Positions 10,501 to 22,202 of a DNA stretch of 64,000 bases are shown piece by piece. The DNA comes from Adenophora triphylla var. japonica. Taxonomy: Eukaryota > Streptophyta > Magnoliopsida > Asterales > Campanulaceae. The DNA lies in the NCBI GenBank assembly GCA_022495995.1, contig JAFEMH010005396.1, positions 1 through 64,000 on the forward strand. The letters are read 5' to 3'. The translations under genes were made by a program, and so were the position numbers. The notes beneath the pieces were generated by a model. It did not search any database and was not told where the DNA came from. It was given only the letters and a program-made list of their open reading frames with translations. The stretch's first letter is position 1. Each line of letters starts with the position of its first letter.

Positions 10501-11814
10501 CTTTTTGTTTTAAAAACTTTTAAAAAAAACAAAAGATTTTTAAAACGATGATGAGGGTCAAACTTTCATTTTACCCCTTCCTTTAACTGTTGTGTGTGTG
10601 TGCACGTGCTTCGTTTTTATTTTACAAAAAAAAAATAAAAATACAAAAAAAATGCATCAATATACATCTCGTGCATACATTTAAAATTCTTCAAAAACTT
10701 CTGTTTTACCTCGAAAAAGAATTTTAGAGACCACACACTACGCGCACCGCCGCCTCGGTTACACCGCACACTACTCACACCGCCTGCCTCGGTTACACCG
10801 CACGCTACGCGCACCGCCGCCTCTCGGATACACCGCACACTACAACCCTTAACCCGGGGTGGTCTCAGCTGCAGTCCGTTTGGTCTTCCTAGGCCTCTCG
10901 GATGCGCACTGATCATTCCAAACATCCCATCCTAGCCAAGCGTCAACCCGCACGTTTGAGTCTTGACTCACACTCGTCCGGACTCGGTTGGTTTTACCCA
11001 GCCCGTGTCATACAAACTGGATACATATACCATGCCGGCCATTTTCGAGTCAAGGCTCGGAACTCAAGATCCCTTGCGCAAGCAAAGCGATGAAAGGTCA
11101 TGCTAAAATCTTGACTCGATCTTGATTTCCGAAGCTACACCTGCACGATGTTCCGTCCCGGATATACATCCATGCCCACATGACACCATGTCATCAAGCC
11201 TTTGGTACGCCAGCCATGACGATATGACCCGGCCAAACGCCTAACGTCACAGATCCCTTGACAAGCAAGGTAAAGAGAGGTCATGCCGAACTTTTGACCT
11301 GATCTTGACTCAGTGGCCGGCTCGGTTCACTATTCACATGGCTAATGCATCAAAACGAACATGACAAAGGCTCGGTCCTTAGGTTCAATTTTTCTTTTAG
11401 GCCGGTGGAAACCGCATGCCCTATAGGACCCTCGCCCGGGGGCCGTCCACCCCGGGATGTCGAAATACAGTGCAAAACGAGGGGCTTATAGCCGCACGTA
11501 TGGTCTCCATCGACCCAGATCTAGCATAGTTGCGAAAAAGAAGAGCAATCTTTTCCAACCTACCTAGGACTACGAGAAAACATGTTTTAAGTAAATTAAA
11601 ACAACAAAAAAAAAGAAAATAAAAGAAACGGAAACCGCATGCCACGTGAGCTTTCCCCTTTTATCCCGTGAGGCCATTCTCGTGTCTAAACCTTGCCCAT
11701 CACCCTCCAGCCTAACCGTAGAGTGGTCGAGAGTACCCGGAACCCGTCTCCTGTCAAACAAAGAAGGTCCTACCTCCTTCCTGACTCCGTCACCAGACTA
11801 CAGTCGTCACTCCC
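10501..11814 (+). other. Element C untranslated leader with small repeats
   Basis: No convincing gene lies between the primer site and the gag ATG. At about 10737-10850 there are three copies of a roughly 36-bp unit based on CGCCTCGGTTACACCGCAC. Two diverged copies of a longer unit lie around 11040-11130 and 11250-11330, each containing CCCTTG, AAGCAA, GGTCATGC and TTGAC-CTTGACTC words. Another short phrase, GGAAACCGCATGCC, occurs at 11406 and 11630. Ogre relatives may have an ORF or intron in this region, but neither is evident here. Confidence 0.55.
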
Positions 11815-13437
11815 ATGGCCAAGTCAGTGGATAACAACGATGAGAACGGGACCTTACCCCCAAGAAATTTCCCAACATTAGAAGAAGTTTGGCAGGTCCT
11901 CATGGCTATTGAGAAACGTCAAGGTGAGCAACAAGCCTGGATCAAAGGTGCCATGCACCACTTCGGAACATTAGCCACCCAACTACCTGGGGCTTCCCAA
12001 GTCATGACTGCTCCTACAGCCTCTAATGTCTCTCATTGTCTCCCAGAGATCAACCTGTTACCCTCATACGAGCCATGCAGTTATGACGTAAGGCCACAAG
12101 ACCTTCCAGAGGAAAGCCTGCCCATTCAGCCTCTACTGGGATCCATGACCACCACTATTCACAACGAATTTTGGTTTGGGAAAACCCCCTCTTTGGCAGA
12201 AGAACTCGAAAAACTCTCTGTAAACACTCCTGCCTTCAACAAGCGGGACGAGTCTGCATTCGAGCTAGTAATGCCCAAGACAAAAGCAAAAGACTCCGCA
12301 GACGATGCTTGGGACGAGCCACTGCTCTACCTGCTCTTCAAAGAAGAAATCGAGATGCCAGATCTAATCGATTTTGTTTCTGATAACTTTGTGATAGCAA
12401 TGATTGGGAATGGTGACATAAAGCCCTTCAAGCCCCATCTCCTATCAAGCTCATTGCCACTCAATAACTGGGCCACCTTCTCCGGACCCACTGCCAGCAA
12501 AAAGGACATGATCGAACAACTTGGTCTGACCCCTCGAATCCTAGAGTCTAGTGTCAAAACTCATCCTGAGTCCATTATCTTTGAATTTGAGTCTCTCGAG
12601 TCATCTGATGGCCTCACGCCAGAAGATTACGAACTCATTGCCAATAATGTATTCCCGTATGCTCTTAATGAATGCTTCGATCTTTCCGAGTATCCTCTCA
12701 TTGCATCTTTAACAACTGATAAATTAACTAACACACAAACAGTTAATAACGATTCACTTGATAAAGAAGCAGACACATTAAACGAACAATACATTAAGCA
12801 CATCTTTAAGCATGTTGTCAAACGAGAGAAAAACCGGGCCCAAGCTGCCGAGGAGGTTTTAACCAAAGTGAATTTGGGGACTGCTGAAGAGCCAAAAGAG
12901 ACGCAAATCGGAAGTTTCTTCACCGGCACAGAGCAAGACGCATTGACTGCACTGCTCAAAGAGTTCGTGGACGTGTTCGCTTGGTCTTACCGAGACATGC
13001 CCGGATTAGATCCTAACATTGTAGAACACCGAATTCCCTTGAATCCCGAGGCTAAGCCCATCAAGCAAAAGCTACGCCGAATCAAGCCAGAATGGTCTTT
13101 ACAAGTCAAAGAGGAGATCGAAAAAATGCTCCGCGTCGGCTTCATCAGGGTGATCGAGTACCCCACATGGCTCTCCAATATCGTCACGGTCACCAAGGCC
13201 AATGGAAAAGTACGCTGTTGCGTGGACTTCCGAGATCTCAACAAAGCAAGTCCCAAGGACGATTTTCCACTACCCAACATCGACATGTTGGTAGACACTA
13301 CAGCCAATTTCGAAGTCAAGTCCTTCGTGGACGGGTTTGCCGGCTACAATCAAATCAAGATGGCCGAAGAAGACCAAGAAAAGACAGCCTTCACAACCTC
13401 CTGGGAACCTACCGCTACGCAATGCCGTTCGGACTAA
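11815..13437 (+). CDS. Element C gag N-terminus fused to PR-RT linker and reverse transcriptase N-terminus
   Basis: This is a 540-codon frame. Residues 1-60 resemble an Ogre gag start (FPTLEEVWQVLMAIEKRQGE). From about residue 110 the sequence matches the region that in E and D lies between protease and reverse transcriptase (EIEMPDLIDFVSDN, then SSDGLTPEDYELIANNVF). Reverse transcriptase begins near residue 385 (DVFAWSYRDMPGLDP) and includes VDFRDLNKASPKDDFPLPNI and FVDGFAGYNQIKM. The gag core, zinc knuckle and protease are therefore deleted. The frame is lost at 13390-13437, where the conserved region normally encoding MPFGLKNAGATYQR shifts to another frame. The ATG at 11815 follows the long leader and begins the gag-like homology. 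Confidence 0.82.
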   Translation: MAKSVDNNDENGTLPPRNFPTLEEVWQVLMAIEKRQGEQQAWIKGAMHHFGTLATQLPGASQVMTAPTASNVSHCLPEINLLPSYEPCSYDVRPQDLPEESLPIQPLLGSMTTTIHNEFWFGKTPSLAEELEKLSVNTPAFNKRDESAFELVMPKTKAKDSADDAWDEPLLYLLFKEEIEMPDLIDFVSDNFVIAMIGNGDIKPFKPHLLSSSLPLNNWATFSGPTASKKDMIEQLGLTPRILESSVKTHPESIIFEFESLESSDGLTPEDYELIANNVFPYALNECFDLSEYPLIASLTTDKLTNTQTVNNDSLDKEADTLNEQYIKHIFKHVVKREKNRAQAAEEVLTKVNLGTAEEPKETQIGSFFTGTEQDALTALLKEFVDVFAWSYRDMPGLDPNIVEHRIPLNPEAKPIKQKLRRIKPEWSLQVKEEIEKMLRVGFIRVIEYPTWLSNIVTVTKANGKVRCCVDFRDLNKASPKDDFPLPNIDMLVDTTANFEVKSFVDGFAGYNQIKMAEEDQEKTAFTTSWEPTATQCRSD

Positions 13438-15143
13438 AGAACGCCTGGGCTACCTACCAACGGGCAGCAACATGACTCTCTTCCACGATATGATCCACAA
13501 AGAGATCGAAGTGTACGTCGATGACATGATCATCCACTCAAAGGGATCAGATGGACAACACCTCACAGACCTGAGAAAATTCTTCAATCGCCTCCGAAAA
13601 CACTCAATGAGGCTAAACCCCGCCAAATGCACATTTGGGGTTATCCGAGGCAAGGTCTTAGGATACATGGTCACCGAGAGAGGCATCGAGGTTGATCCTC
13701 AAAAGATCAAGGCCATCATCGAAATGAGACCACCGCAAACTCGCATGCAGGTGAAAAGCTTCATGGGCCGCCTGCAATATATCAGCCGCTTCGTCAACCA
13801 ATTGACCTCTATGTGCGAGCCAATCTTCAAACTGATGAAGAAGAACGCCGACATCGAATGGAACTCAGAATGCCAAGATGCCTTTGAGAAAATAAAAGCA
13901 TACCTTGTGAGTCCTCCGATTCTCTGTCCTCCCCACGAGGAAAAGCCACTGTTGCTATACCTAACTGTGACCAGACACCGCAGCTGGAGCCATGCTCTGT
14001 CAAGAAAAGAAGGAGTCACGAGTCAAAAACGCCATCTACTTCGTCGGGCCCGAAAGTTTCAAGGCGGCGAACTCAATTACTCGGCCCTCGAGAAAACCTG
14101 CGCGGCTACTGGTATGGGTTGTCGGGAAACTACGGCACTACATGCGGTCGCACATGGTACACTTGGTTTCCAAAATGGATCCAAATAAATACCTCTTCGA
14201 CAAACCATCGTTGCCAATGAGGCTTGCCAAATGGTCTTTCTTCCTAGCAGAGTTTGACATCAAATACGTGAACCAAAAGTCAATCAAGGGATGGGTAATG
14301 GCTGAACAACTGGCTGACTTCCCAATCGACGAAGCTCAAGGTCCCGAACCACAATTTCCAGACGAGGGAATCATCGCAATCGAAGGCGAAAATCGATGGC
14401 AATTGTTCTTCGACGGAGCAGCCAACAACAAAAGGGAAACGGCATCGGTATGCTCTTGGTAGATCCTAGGACGAGCACACCCCAATTGCTATAAAGCTCA
14501 ATTTCGTGGTAACCAACAATGCCGCCGAATATGAAGTCTGCTATTTCTTGGGACTACAAGCCGCACTCGAGAGGAATGTCCAGAAACTCGAAGTTTATGG
14601 GGACTCACTTGATCATCAACCAAGTCTCCAACAAGTGGAAAACTATAGACCCGTGCTTGCAAAAATACCATGCCGTATGGAAGACCTCATCACACAACCC
14701 GAAGAGGTCACCTTCCACTACTTGCCAAGAAACCGAAACAGTTTGCAGATGCCTTAGCCACCTTGGCTTCCCTCAGGAAATCCCCAAGGAAAAGCAATCA
14801 AACCCTTCAAAGTCGGACGAAAGGAAATTCCCGCCACTGTTGTGAGATCGAACCAGAACCTAAGCCCCTCAATGAGCCATGGTATAACCAGATCTTCCAA
14901 TACCTCAAGAACGGGGAAACTACCTTCATGAACAAGGAAAACCCACACACAGAAGGGGTCAAAACCAAGAGCATCATGGCCCTAAAATGCCTCGCCTCTC
15001 ACTTTGTCATCCTCAGGAACATGCTATACAAGAAACGCTACCATGGGCCACTCCTACGCCGCATCGCCCAGAAGAAGCAAACAAGTTCATGAACGAAGTC
15101 CACAATGGGGCTTGCGGTCCCCACATGAACGCCGTGAGCCCCG
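13438..15143 (+). pseudogene. Element C reverse transcriptase C-part, RNase H and second RNase H (frameshifted)
   Basis: Homology continues without large gaps but moves between frames. The reverse transcriptase catalytic loop YVDDMIIHSKGSDG is present at about 13513-13550, followed by LRKHSMRLNPAKCTFG and VLGYMVTERGIEVDP. The first RNase H follows (LLLYLTV near 13950), then ALEKTCAA. The second RNase H has RWQLFFDGAANN (about 14395) and TNNAAEYEVC with KLEVYGDS (14510-14610). At least four frameshifts and a stop at about 13472 interrupt it. The dual RNase H order, typical of Tat elements, is clear although the enzyme could not be made from this copy. Confidence 0.8.
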
Positions 15144-16150
15144 ATGCAAATCATTCTCAAGATGGGCTACTACTGGATCTCCATGGAGGCAGATTGCATC
15201 CACTTTGTCCGAAGCTGCGACAAGTGTCAACGGTTCTCCAACCTCAATCATCTGCCGCCCCACGATCTCTACTGCATGACTACACCCTGGCCATTTGCCA
15301 CTTGGGGAATTGACGTCATCGGGAAAATTGCTCCGCCAGGCAGCAACGGTCACGAGTTCATCTTAGTAGCCATCGACTACTTCACCAAATGGGTCGAAGC
15401 CAAGTCCTACAAGGTACTCACCTCCAAGAAGGTCGCGCATTTCCTCAAGGAAAACATCATCTGCCGATACGGCATCCCAAATGAGGTCATATTAGACAAT
15501 GGTTCACACTTCGAAGGGGAATTCGACAGACTGCTGGCTGAATTCAAGATCACATGCCACAAATCTTCTCCCTACCGACCACAAACGAACGGCGCCGTGG
15601 AAGCAGCAAACAAAACCCTCGAGCGGATCATCCGAAAAATGACTACCCGAGGACGAGATTGGCCCGAGAAGCTGCACCTTGCACTTTGGGGCTACCGCAC
15701 ATCAGTCAGAACAGCCACAGGAGAAACCCCATTCGCCCTGACATACGGGATGGAAGCAGTCCTTCCCATTGAGCTGGAAATTCCCTCACTCCGAGTGTTG
15801 CTGGAAAATGACATCAACGAAGTCGAATGGCTCCGAAGTCGACATGACGAATTGGCTCTGCTAGACGAGCGACGACTAAAGGCCATGGAACACGTCCGAG
15901 CCTATCAAAGCAGGATGGCTAGAGCTTTCGACAAGAAAGTCAAATCCCGAGACATCAGGGAAGGCGACCTTGTACTCAAAGAAAAGCCTCCCACTCGAAC
16001 CAATCCACTGGGAAAATGGGAACCCACATGGATCGGCCCTTTCGTGGTTCAAAAGATCTTCTCCGGAGGTGCCATGAAGCTGACAGCCTAGACGACAATC
16101 CCTTCATGAATCCAGTCAACGGAAGCAAACTTCGCAGATACTTCGCCTAA
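15144..16150 (+). CDS. Element C integrase
   Basis: The open frame covers the C-terminal half of the zinc-binding domain and the full catalytic core. CDKCQRFSN gives the two zinc cysteines; the histidines fall in a shifted frame just upstream. The core shows WGIDVIGKI (first Asp), LDNGSHFEGEFD (second Asp) and TNGAVEAANKTLERI (catalytic Glu). The C-terminal part reads DIREGDLVLKEKPP then NPLGKWEPTWIGPFVV, a GPY/F-like module. A single-base loss near 16088 creates a TAG at 16089-16091; in the next frame the sequence runs PFMNPVNGSKLRRYFA to a stop at 16150, the usual end of pol in this group. It is the best preserved part of C pol. Confidence 0.85.
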
Positions 16151-17004
16151 AGAAGAACAACTGTGCATCTCTTGGCACTCCATGTAGTGTCGAACTACGC
16201 ACTCCGAGCCCTCTAGTCCTGGGAACATAGGCAACCTTAATTGGTCCGGTCTAAAAATACACAAAAAAGTCAAAAGTTTGAATGTCAATCAAGACCTCCA
16301 TCAAGCTATGCACTTTTCAAGAACACGCCCCAACGTCACCTTGACCAAGTCAAACGACGGCGACAACATCAAAGGACATCCGAGGGTCACTCAGCATCAA
16401 ACGAATAACTCATGTCTGCTTCCAAGCAAGGGGCTTGTCTTCGCCCTCACGCGCTTCGAAAAAAAAAAAGAGAGCTCGAGCAAGGGCTCACAAAAAAATA
16501 ATAAAAAATAAAGAGCTTGAGCAAGGGCTCACAAAAAAAGAGAGCTTGAGCAAGGGCTCACAAAAAAAAGAGCTCGAGCAAGGGCTCACAAAAAAAAACA
16601 CAAAAAAAGCTCAGGCAGAAGCTGCGAAAGTGAGGTCAAGAGCCCGACGCCAACAAGAGGCAAGGAAGCTACGAAAAAGACCGTCAAAGCGACTTGTCAG
16701 GGGATCATTCAACCTCTCAGCCAAGCACAAAGCCTAAGAAAAGGGGATTGCCGTCATGGCCCACACTGCTTCAGTCCGCAAATGCAACGGAAAAGTTCAA
16801 AGATGGACGACGACAAGGTGCACAAAAGAAACAAAGGCAAACAAGAGATCTTGCATCTCGACAAAGCTTTAAAAGTAAATCACAAATCACTAACGGTTAC
16901 AACATTTCTTGATGAGTTCAAGCACGGTCTACTCTCAAGTTCACAACATGCTAAAAGACAAATTTAATACATTTAACAAATAATGTGTTTGCAAATGCAA
17001 CGAA
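16151..17004 (+). other. Element C pol 3' flank with short tandem array
   Basis: No gene is supportable. At about 16471-16605 a unit of roughly 30 bp, GAGCTTGAGCAAGGGCTCAC plus an A-run, is repeated four times; related open frames are artefacts of it. The remainder is A-rich and leads into the 3' end of the convergent antisense gene aORF2. Confidence 0.6.
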
Positions 17005-18538
17005 TGGATACCTAGGAGGTCATTCCGCGCCGTCCGCGCTTGTCCCCTCGCCATTCTTTCCTTTCTTCCCTCGTCCCCGGCGAGTCTTCTTTCGCTCCAC
17101 GTGAACCAACTCTCGCGTCTCTCGCTCCGAGATCGTGGGTCCTCCCCGTAGAGTCAAACAATCCAAGAGCTCTCGTGGCTTCATTCGCCCGTGCTTCGGC
17201 TCGGATCTCCTCCCTGCGAGTCCGCAAAAGAGGACCTCTCCCCGTCGCCGGTCAACTCTAGTCTCGTAGTCAAACAAAGTGTCTCCCGTCACATCCAAAG
17301 GGTCGACTGTGCTTCGGCACTCCTAAGGCAATAGCTGCTACGGCAACCGGGTCCCGTAATCGCTACACGCCCGCTCTCCAAGGCCACTTGGGATCGCCCA
17401 ACACGCCGCTCATACCAAGCCAGGTACCGAGTCGTCAATATGACACTCCCGACGTCTAATGAGTACCACAGAGGGAAAGCGGAATACTTCCATACCCTCG
17501 TAAAATACAAGAAGGCACCCGAAGCCGCCATACAAAGAGGAACTACCTCCGCAGAGCAAGGTCATCCCACCCAACAAAGGCTCCCGCTTCATCCCAAACC
17601 GCCGGAAACAAGCGACGGAATATAGAAGGAGGACCACGACAAACCCGGAACTCTAACAACGTAGGACCCTTCCCGCAAGACCCTCCTAGTCTCAATCCTC
17701 CAAAGGGAACCCACCAACGGATCTCGATGCGTACCAAGCCGTGCCATCCATCTCTCCCAAAGGGACCGATCCATATCCAACACAAGAGGTCGCCGAGCAA
17801 ATGACCACGGACTAAACGACGTCTGAGCCTCGGGTATGGCTCGAAGTCTCTCTCGCAGCCACAAGGTGAGCAACGCGGGGCTTCCCCCTCTCATGAAACG
17901 ATCCCCTGGGCCGCGACGGTCGATACCATGAAGAGTCTCCCCCAGCACCAACGGGACAATATCCTCTCCAGCTCTGCAGTGCCCAACCACATCTAGCAAA
18001 GTGCCATCGCAAATGCCAAGGGAGCTGACTAGGAAAAGCGTCGCATCACACACAAGGCAAATGCGTCCCAAGAGACATCACTCTCATCATCAACCATGAT
18101 TCGCTCCGGCAGCCTCGTAAATGTCAATATGACCCGAATCAAGGATCATGCCCCGCACTTCTTCCAACGAAGTACGAAGAAAGCCTCGCAAGCTTCACGC
18201 TCACAAAGAAGACCACCAATCAAAGGAAGCGAGATGGCCTCCACCTCCGGTCCCCCCATTAAAGCCCGAAAATCCTCAAAAGTGGGCACCATTTCATTGT
18301 AGGAGAAACAGTACACATGCCTCCTAACATCCCAGAACTTCGCGGCAGCCCGCAACAAATCCCAATCAGGAACCAACTCCTTAAAAGACCAAATCGAGCA
18401 AAGACGAAACCTTACCTCGAAAGCCCGTCTCTGATGCCTCATACGGCGCAACATCCACGTTTTCAGCTGCTCAAGGAAGTGTGCTTGCTTCTCCTTCGAA
18501 ATCCTCGGCAAAATTCTAGGGACGTACGAAGAATCCAT
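17005..18538 (-). pseudogene. Element C antisense gene aORF2 (plant-mobile-domain-like)
   Basis: It is on the minus strand, antisense to C pol and convergent with it. From the ATG at 18538 it reads MDSSYVPRILPRISKEKQ, then LCSIWSFKELVPDWDLLRAA, FWDVRRHVYCFSYNEMVP and TFEDFRALMGGPEV. The last phrase resembles the N-terminal signature of plant mobile domain proteins. The middle part (18071-17589) has ALLTLWLRERLRAIP and YVVRVPGLSWSSFYIPSLV, and the basic C-terminus (RRGRGKKGKNG) lies near 17030. All three parts line up in order with F aORF2 (58740-60298). Several frameshifts are present and no intron is needed. Function is unknown. A palindrome pair lies about 120-165 bp upstream. Confidence 0.75.
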
Positions 18539-18629
18539 GGCAAAAATGGAGGTTCCTAGAGAAAATGGGGAAGAAAGCTCGAAAATGGCTGCAAATGGGG
18601 AATGGGGAAAAGTCTAGACACTGGAAAGC

Positions 18630-18701
18630 ATTTATGTCCTCCCAAAAAGCAAAGGTGGTCCGTACGGACCTCTTTGCAATGCAGGTCTGTCCGTACGGAC
18701 C
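18630..18701 (-). promoter_or_regulatory. Putative aORF2 promoter module of element C
   Basis: GGTCCGTACGGACC at 18657-18670 and TGTCCGTACGGACC (one mismatch) at 18688-18701 start 31 bp apart, with TCTTTGCA directly after the first copy, as in the LTR. On the minus strand a TATA-like ACATAAATG (about 18629-18637) follows the nearer palindrome by about 20 bp, similar to the 21-bp palindrome-to-TATA gap in the LTR. The ATG of aORF2 is at 18538. Confidence 0.72.
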
Positions 18702-19043
18702 TCTTTGCAACCAGAACCCATTTCCCCAAAGAAACAAGGCAACAACCACTGGCCCTCGCCAGACCTTGCTCCAAACTGCCCAAACACTGGCCAAAGCCAT
18801 TTCCGGCAAGCATACACTACCCACAAACGCACTCTCAGCTCACGTGGCATGCACAAAAAAAATAATAATAGCAACCATTTCTAGGACAATTCCCAGGAAT
18901 CACAAAAATGACATTACATCTTAAAATAAAATGCTGTTTGCCATGCAAATACAAGTGTTTTATTACAGGTACCCATAAATGTCTGTTGCTAAACAAAAAA
19001 AAAAAAAGAGAGAAGATATGGAAAGAGGGAAAGCAAATGAATA

Positions 19044-22000
19044 CTAATCAGACTCCTCAGCATCATCATCCTCGCCAAGATCATCAAGAGAGAAGTCGGG
19101 CATCCCGGTGAACTCGCCCGTCACGTCCTCGTCGTCAGAGTACCGAGCCCCCGCCGGAGGCTGCCACTCAAAGTAATCCGAAGAATCAAATCCGGCGAAA
19201 GGATCAAAGAAAGAAGGCTCTGACGATCCCTCACCCTGCGCATCCTGCTGAGGAAAGAACTGATAAAAGGGCCGCCGCCTGAGCTCCCGAAGACGCCCCG
19301 CATCCATGCTATGCCGCCCCCGCGAAGGTCCCTCCTGCTGTGGCTCTGGCTCGGCTCTCGGTGGAGGAACATCTACAGAATGCCTCGAAGGCATCGGCTG
19401 GTACGCCGGCATACGTCGCGAAGACCGGCAAGACATCTTCGACGCCATCTTCTTCGCAAAGGACCTCATCGCCACATAACGGCGAGTCAACATATCATAA
19501 GCTCTCCCCGGGACCTGCACAAGCAAGCAGCAAAAAAAATGCTCAACAATACAGTTATACTCAACAACAAAAAGAGAAAAATACAGAAAAGATGCCAAGA
19601 TGGAAAAGAGTAAGCACACTCACCGATCTGTCAGGATCCACTCGGTATGCAGCAGAGCCTCGCTCAGAACGGGCAGTGCACACCCTCCTCCTCGATCCGT
19701 CCCCGCGGACATACGTGAAATCCGCCCCGCATCGGAACCTCTCGGGGAACCCGCGGCCAGCCTCCTCTCCTCGCCAACACCTCGCGGCGTCCTCAACTTC
19801 CTCCTCACGAAGGCCCCATACTCCTCTCCATACAAAAATAAACTCCTCGGCACCCACACCGCCAAGGTACCTCTCAAAGTCCAACACAGCCATGTCCCGA
19901 GCATCAAGCATCCCAAAAGGAGGGTCCCTGATGCCACGGGAAGCACACCCGGGCCATCTTTGCCGCTGAAGACCCGCTCTCCCTGATACATGACATCACA
20001 AGTAAAGCCCCGCAAGATCTTCCGCCGCGCTGCCACCACCTGAGCCCCCTCAAACTCATCGCCTCATACCGAGCCCACAGAACAAAATAAACCCCTCCGG
20101 CTACCTCTCTCCAGCGCTCCCGCACATCCCCGTAGGCGATGGTGAGCTTCCCCGCCGCTCCTCCTCTTCCTCGCCGAACGAGCCCACCTAACATCGCAGA
20201 TACGCCGCAATGGCCCTGTGATCTCTATCCCACGGGAAGCACCGAAAAATCTCATAGAACCACACCCGTGACAAAAATGTAAAAGGCTCAGTGCAAAAGA
20301 AAACGGAGAAACGACAAGTTGCTAAATCAAAAACAGCAATAAACTCATACCTCCAAAGCAAAGTCAAAACAGGCCAAAGAACTGGCCACACCCCGGCTAA
20401 ACCGGTCCAAAGAGAGGTAGAGCTCGGCCAAGCCTGCCTCGCCCCAAGCGATATCACAAACCCTCTCCAGATCAATCAAGCTCTCCAACAGAGCAAAAGG
20501 AACCGTAGTCGCGTGGTTCGAGAACAAAGTCTCGGAAAGTGCAAACCACAAAAAGGAGCGCGCCAGCTGCTCCGCCGTCACCTGGCCGGTACCCCGAACA
20601 TAGGCCCCATACTGGCCATGATCCTCAGCTCCACATCGCTATATAGCATCCCCAGACCCCTGCGAGGACGAGGCTCAAAGCCCAGCAGCTCGGTCAACAC
20701 ATCATCGGATATCATATCTCTCCACCGCACTGGCCCTCCTTCAAGGAAAGCCCGAATGGCAAAGAAAGTCGGTAGGCGTCACCGTCACCTCTCCCCACTC
20801 GTATGGAAGGTGTGGGTGGTATCCCATCAATACTCGTAAAGGCCAAGGAAGACGCTCTTGTTCTTCCTCGTGTCGAAACCCCGGCCAGTTCTCTACGAAC
20901 ACACCCAAGCCGTAAGCGTAGACCACCCTCCTGGGACTCGACCTACCATCCACGTAAATATCCGGCATCCGCCGCCACAACTCAACAATGCCTCGAGCGA
21001 TCCCCGAGTCTTCATCCTCTTGGCCTTCCCAGCCATGAGCCCCTCATCCCGCAGTAAACACAAAGAAAGGTACGTCATTCGCAGTACTTAATGCAAAAGA
21101 AAATCAAAGCATACATATCCCGTCACGAAACACGGCACACATTGCACATAATTTTCACATGCAATTTTCACATATAACCCGTCACAAAACACGGCACATA
21201 TTGCACATAATTTTCACATGCAATTCTCACATATATCTCGTCACGAAACACTGCACATATTGAACATACTTTTTACATGCAACTCAAAACAATGACATGC
21301 ATTATACATAATTTTTTCCATGCAGTCCGTCACAAAACACGGCACACACTGTACAGATTTTCTCAACAGAGGGATCAAGCACTACACGACACATTTTCAA
21401 AATAACCCGTCACAAAACACGGCACATATTGCACATATTTTCCCCACAGAGTCCGTCACCCAAAAACACGGCACACACTGCATAACATATTTTCAAAAGA
21501 AAAGTCCGTCCCTACACGACACATACTTTCAGACAAACCCCGTCACGAAACACGGCACATATCACATTTTTTCTACAAAATTTGTCCCTACATGACAATT
21601 TTTCCCACATTGTACATACATAAATAGCATAAGGTACAAAACACCAAAACATGCATTTTCATAGAGAGGCACTTTATTTTCACAAATAAAAGCTAATCTA
21701 CACATTTCTGCACAAAATGCACATATTCACAAAATTTACATGCTAATTTTCAACAATTCATCAAGAATTTCATAAAAAGCATGGCAAATAACAAAAAACC
21801 CCAAAAATGCGAAAAACTAAAACCTAGTTCTAGCATTCAAAAAATTCGAGCAGGGAATCGAAACGGAAAGGATTTCTTACCTCCCCGACGTTCCTAGAGC
21901 GACGATTGTGCACCTCCGGATTCGGATACAATACATCCGGGTTCTTCGAAGATGGGACAAACGAGATCCAATTTCTTTGGAGCTCCAACCTTTGCTCAAC

Positions 22001-22048
22001 CACATCTTGACTGCGTTGTCGACGACCCCTCCGAGATCCTTCCGCCAT
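19044..22048 (-). pseudogene. Element C antisense gene aORF1, four exons (plant-mobile-domain-like)
   Basis: Minus-strand gene antisense to C. Exon 1 is 22048-21881 (MAEGSRRGRRQRSQDVVEQR, donor GAG-GTAAG). Exon 2, about 21050-20351, contains YEWGEVTVTPTDF, a plant-mobile-domain-like phrase, and TAEQLARSFLWFALSETLFS, and ends at a GGAG-GTATG donor. Exon 3 runs from about 20267 (VWFYEIFRC) to about 19624. Exon 4 is 19514-19044, from a TGTGCAG acceptor through an RS-rich part to an acidic tail (SLDDLGEDDDAEESD). Intron positions match F aORF1 exactly in sequence context. Frameshifts and two weakened acceptors (exons 2 and 3) mark it as decayed. The protein is unclassified; the acidic tail and basic start suggest a nuclear role, as inference. 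Confidence 0.75.
21114..21600. repeat. Tandem repeat inside intron 1 of C aORF1
   Basis: About eight imperfect units share CCCGTCACAAAACACGGCAC followed by ATATTGCACATAATTTTCACATG-like sequence, with unit length about 40-65 bp. It lies wholly inside the roughly 800-bp first intron; the matching F intron (55891-56134) has no such array. Confidence 0.75.
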
Positions 22049-22202
22049 TGCGAGCAATTCAAGCAAAAAATGGAAGATTTTGGTTAACAATGGAGGTTTT
22101 CTCTCCCTCTCTCTCTCGGGTTCACGCACTGAAGAAGAAGGAATGGGGAAGGGCTCGGCATTTAATCCCAGTCAAAACCTGGGAACTGTAAAAAACCAAC
22201 TT

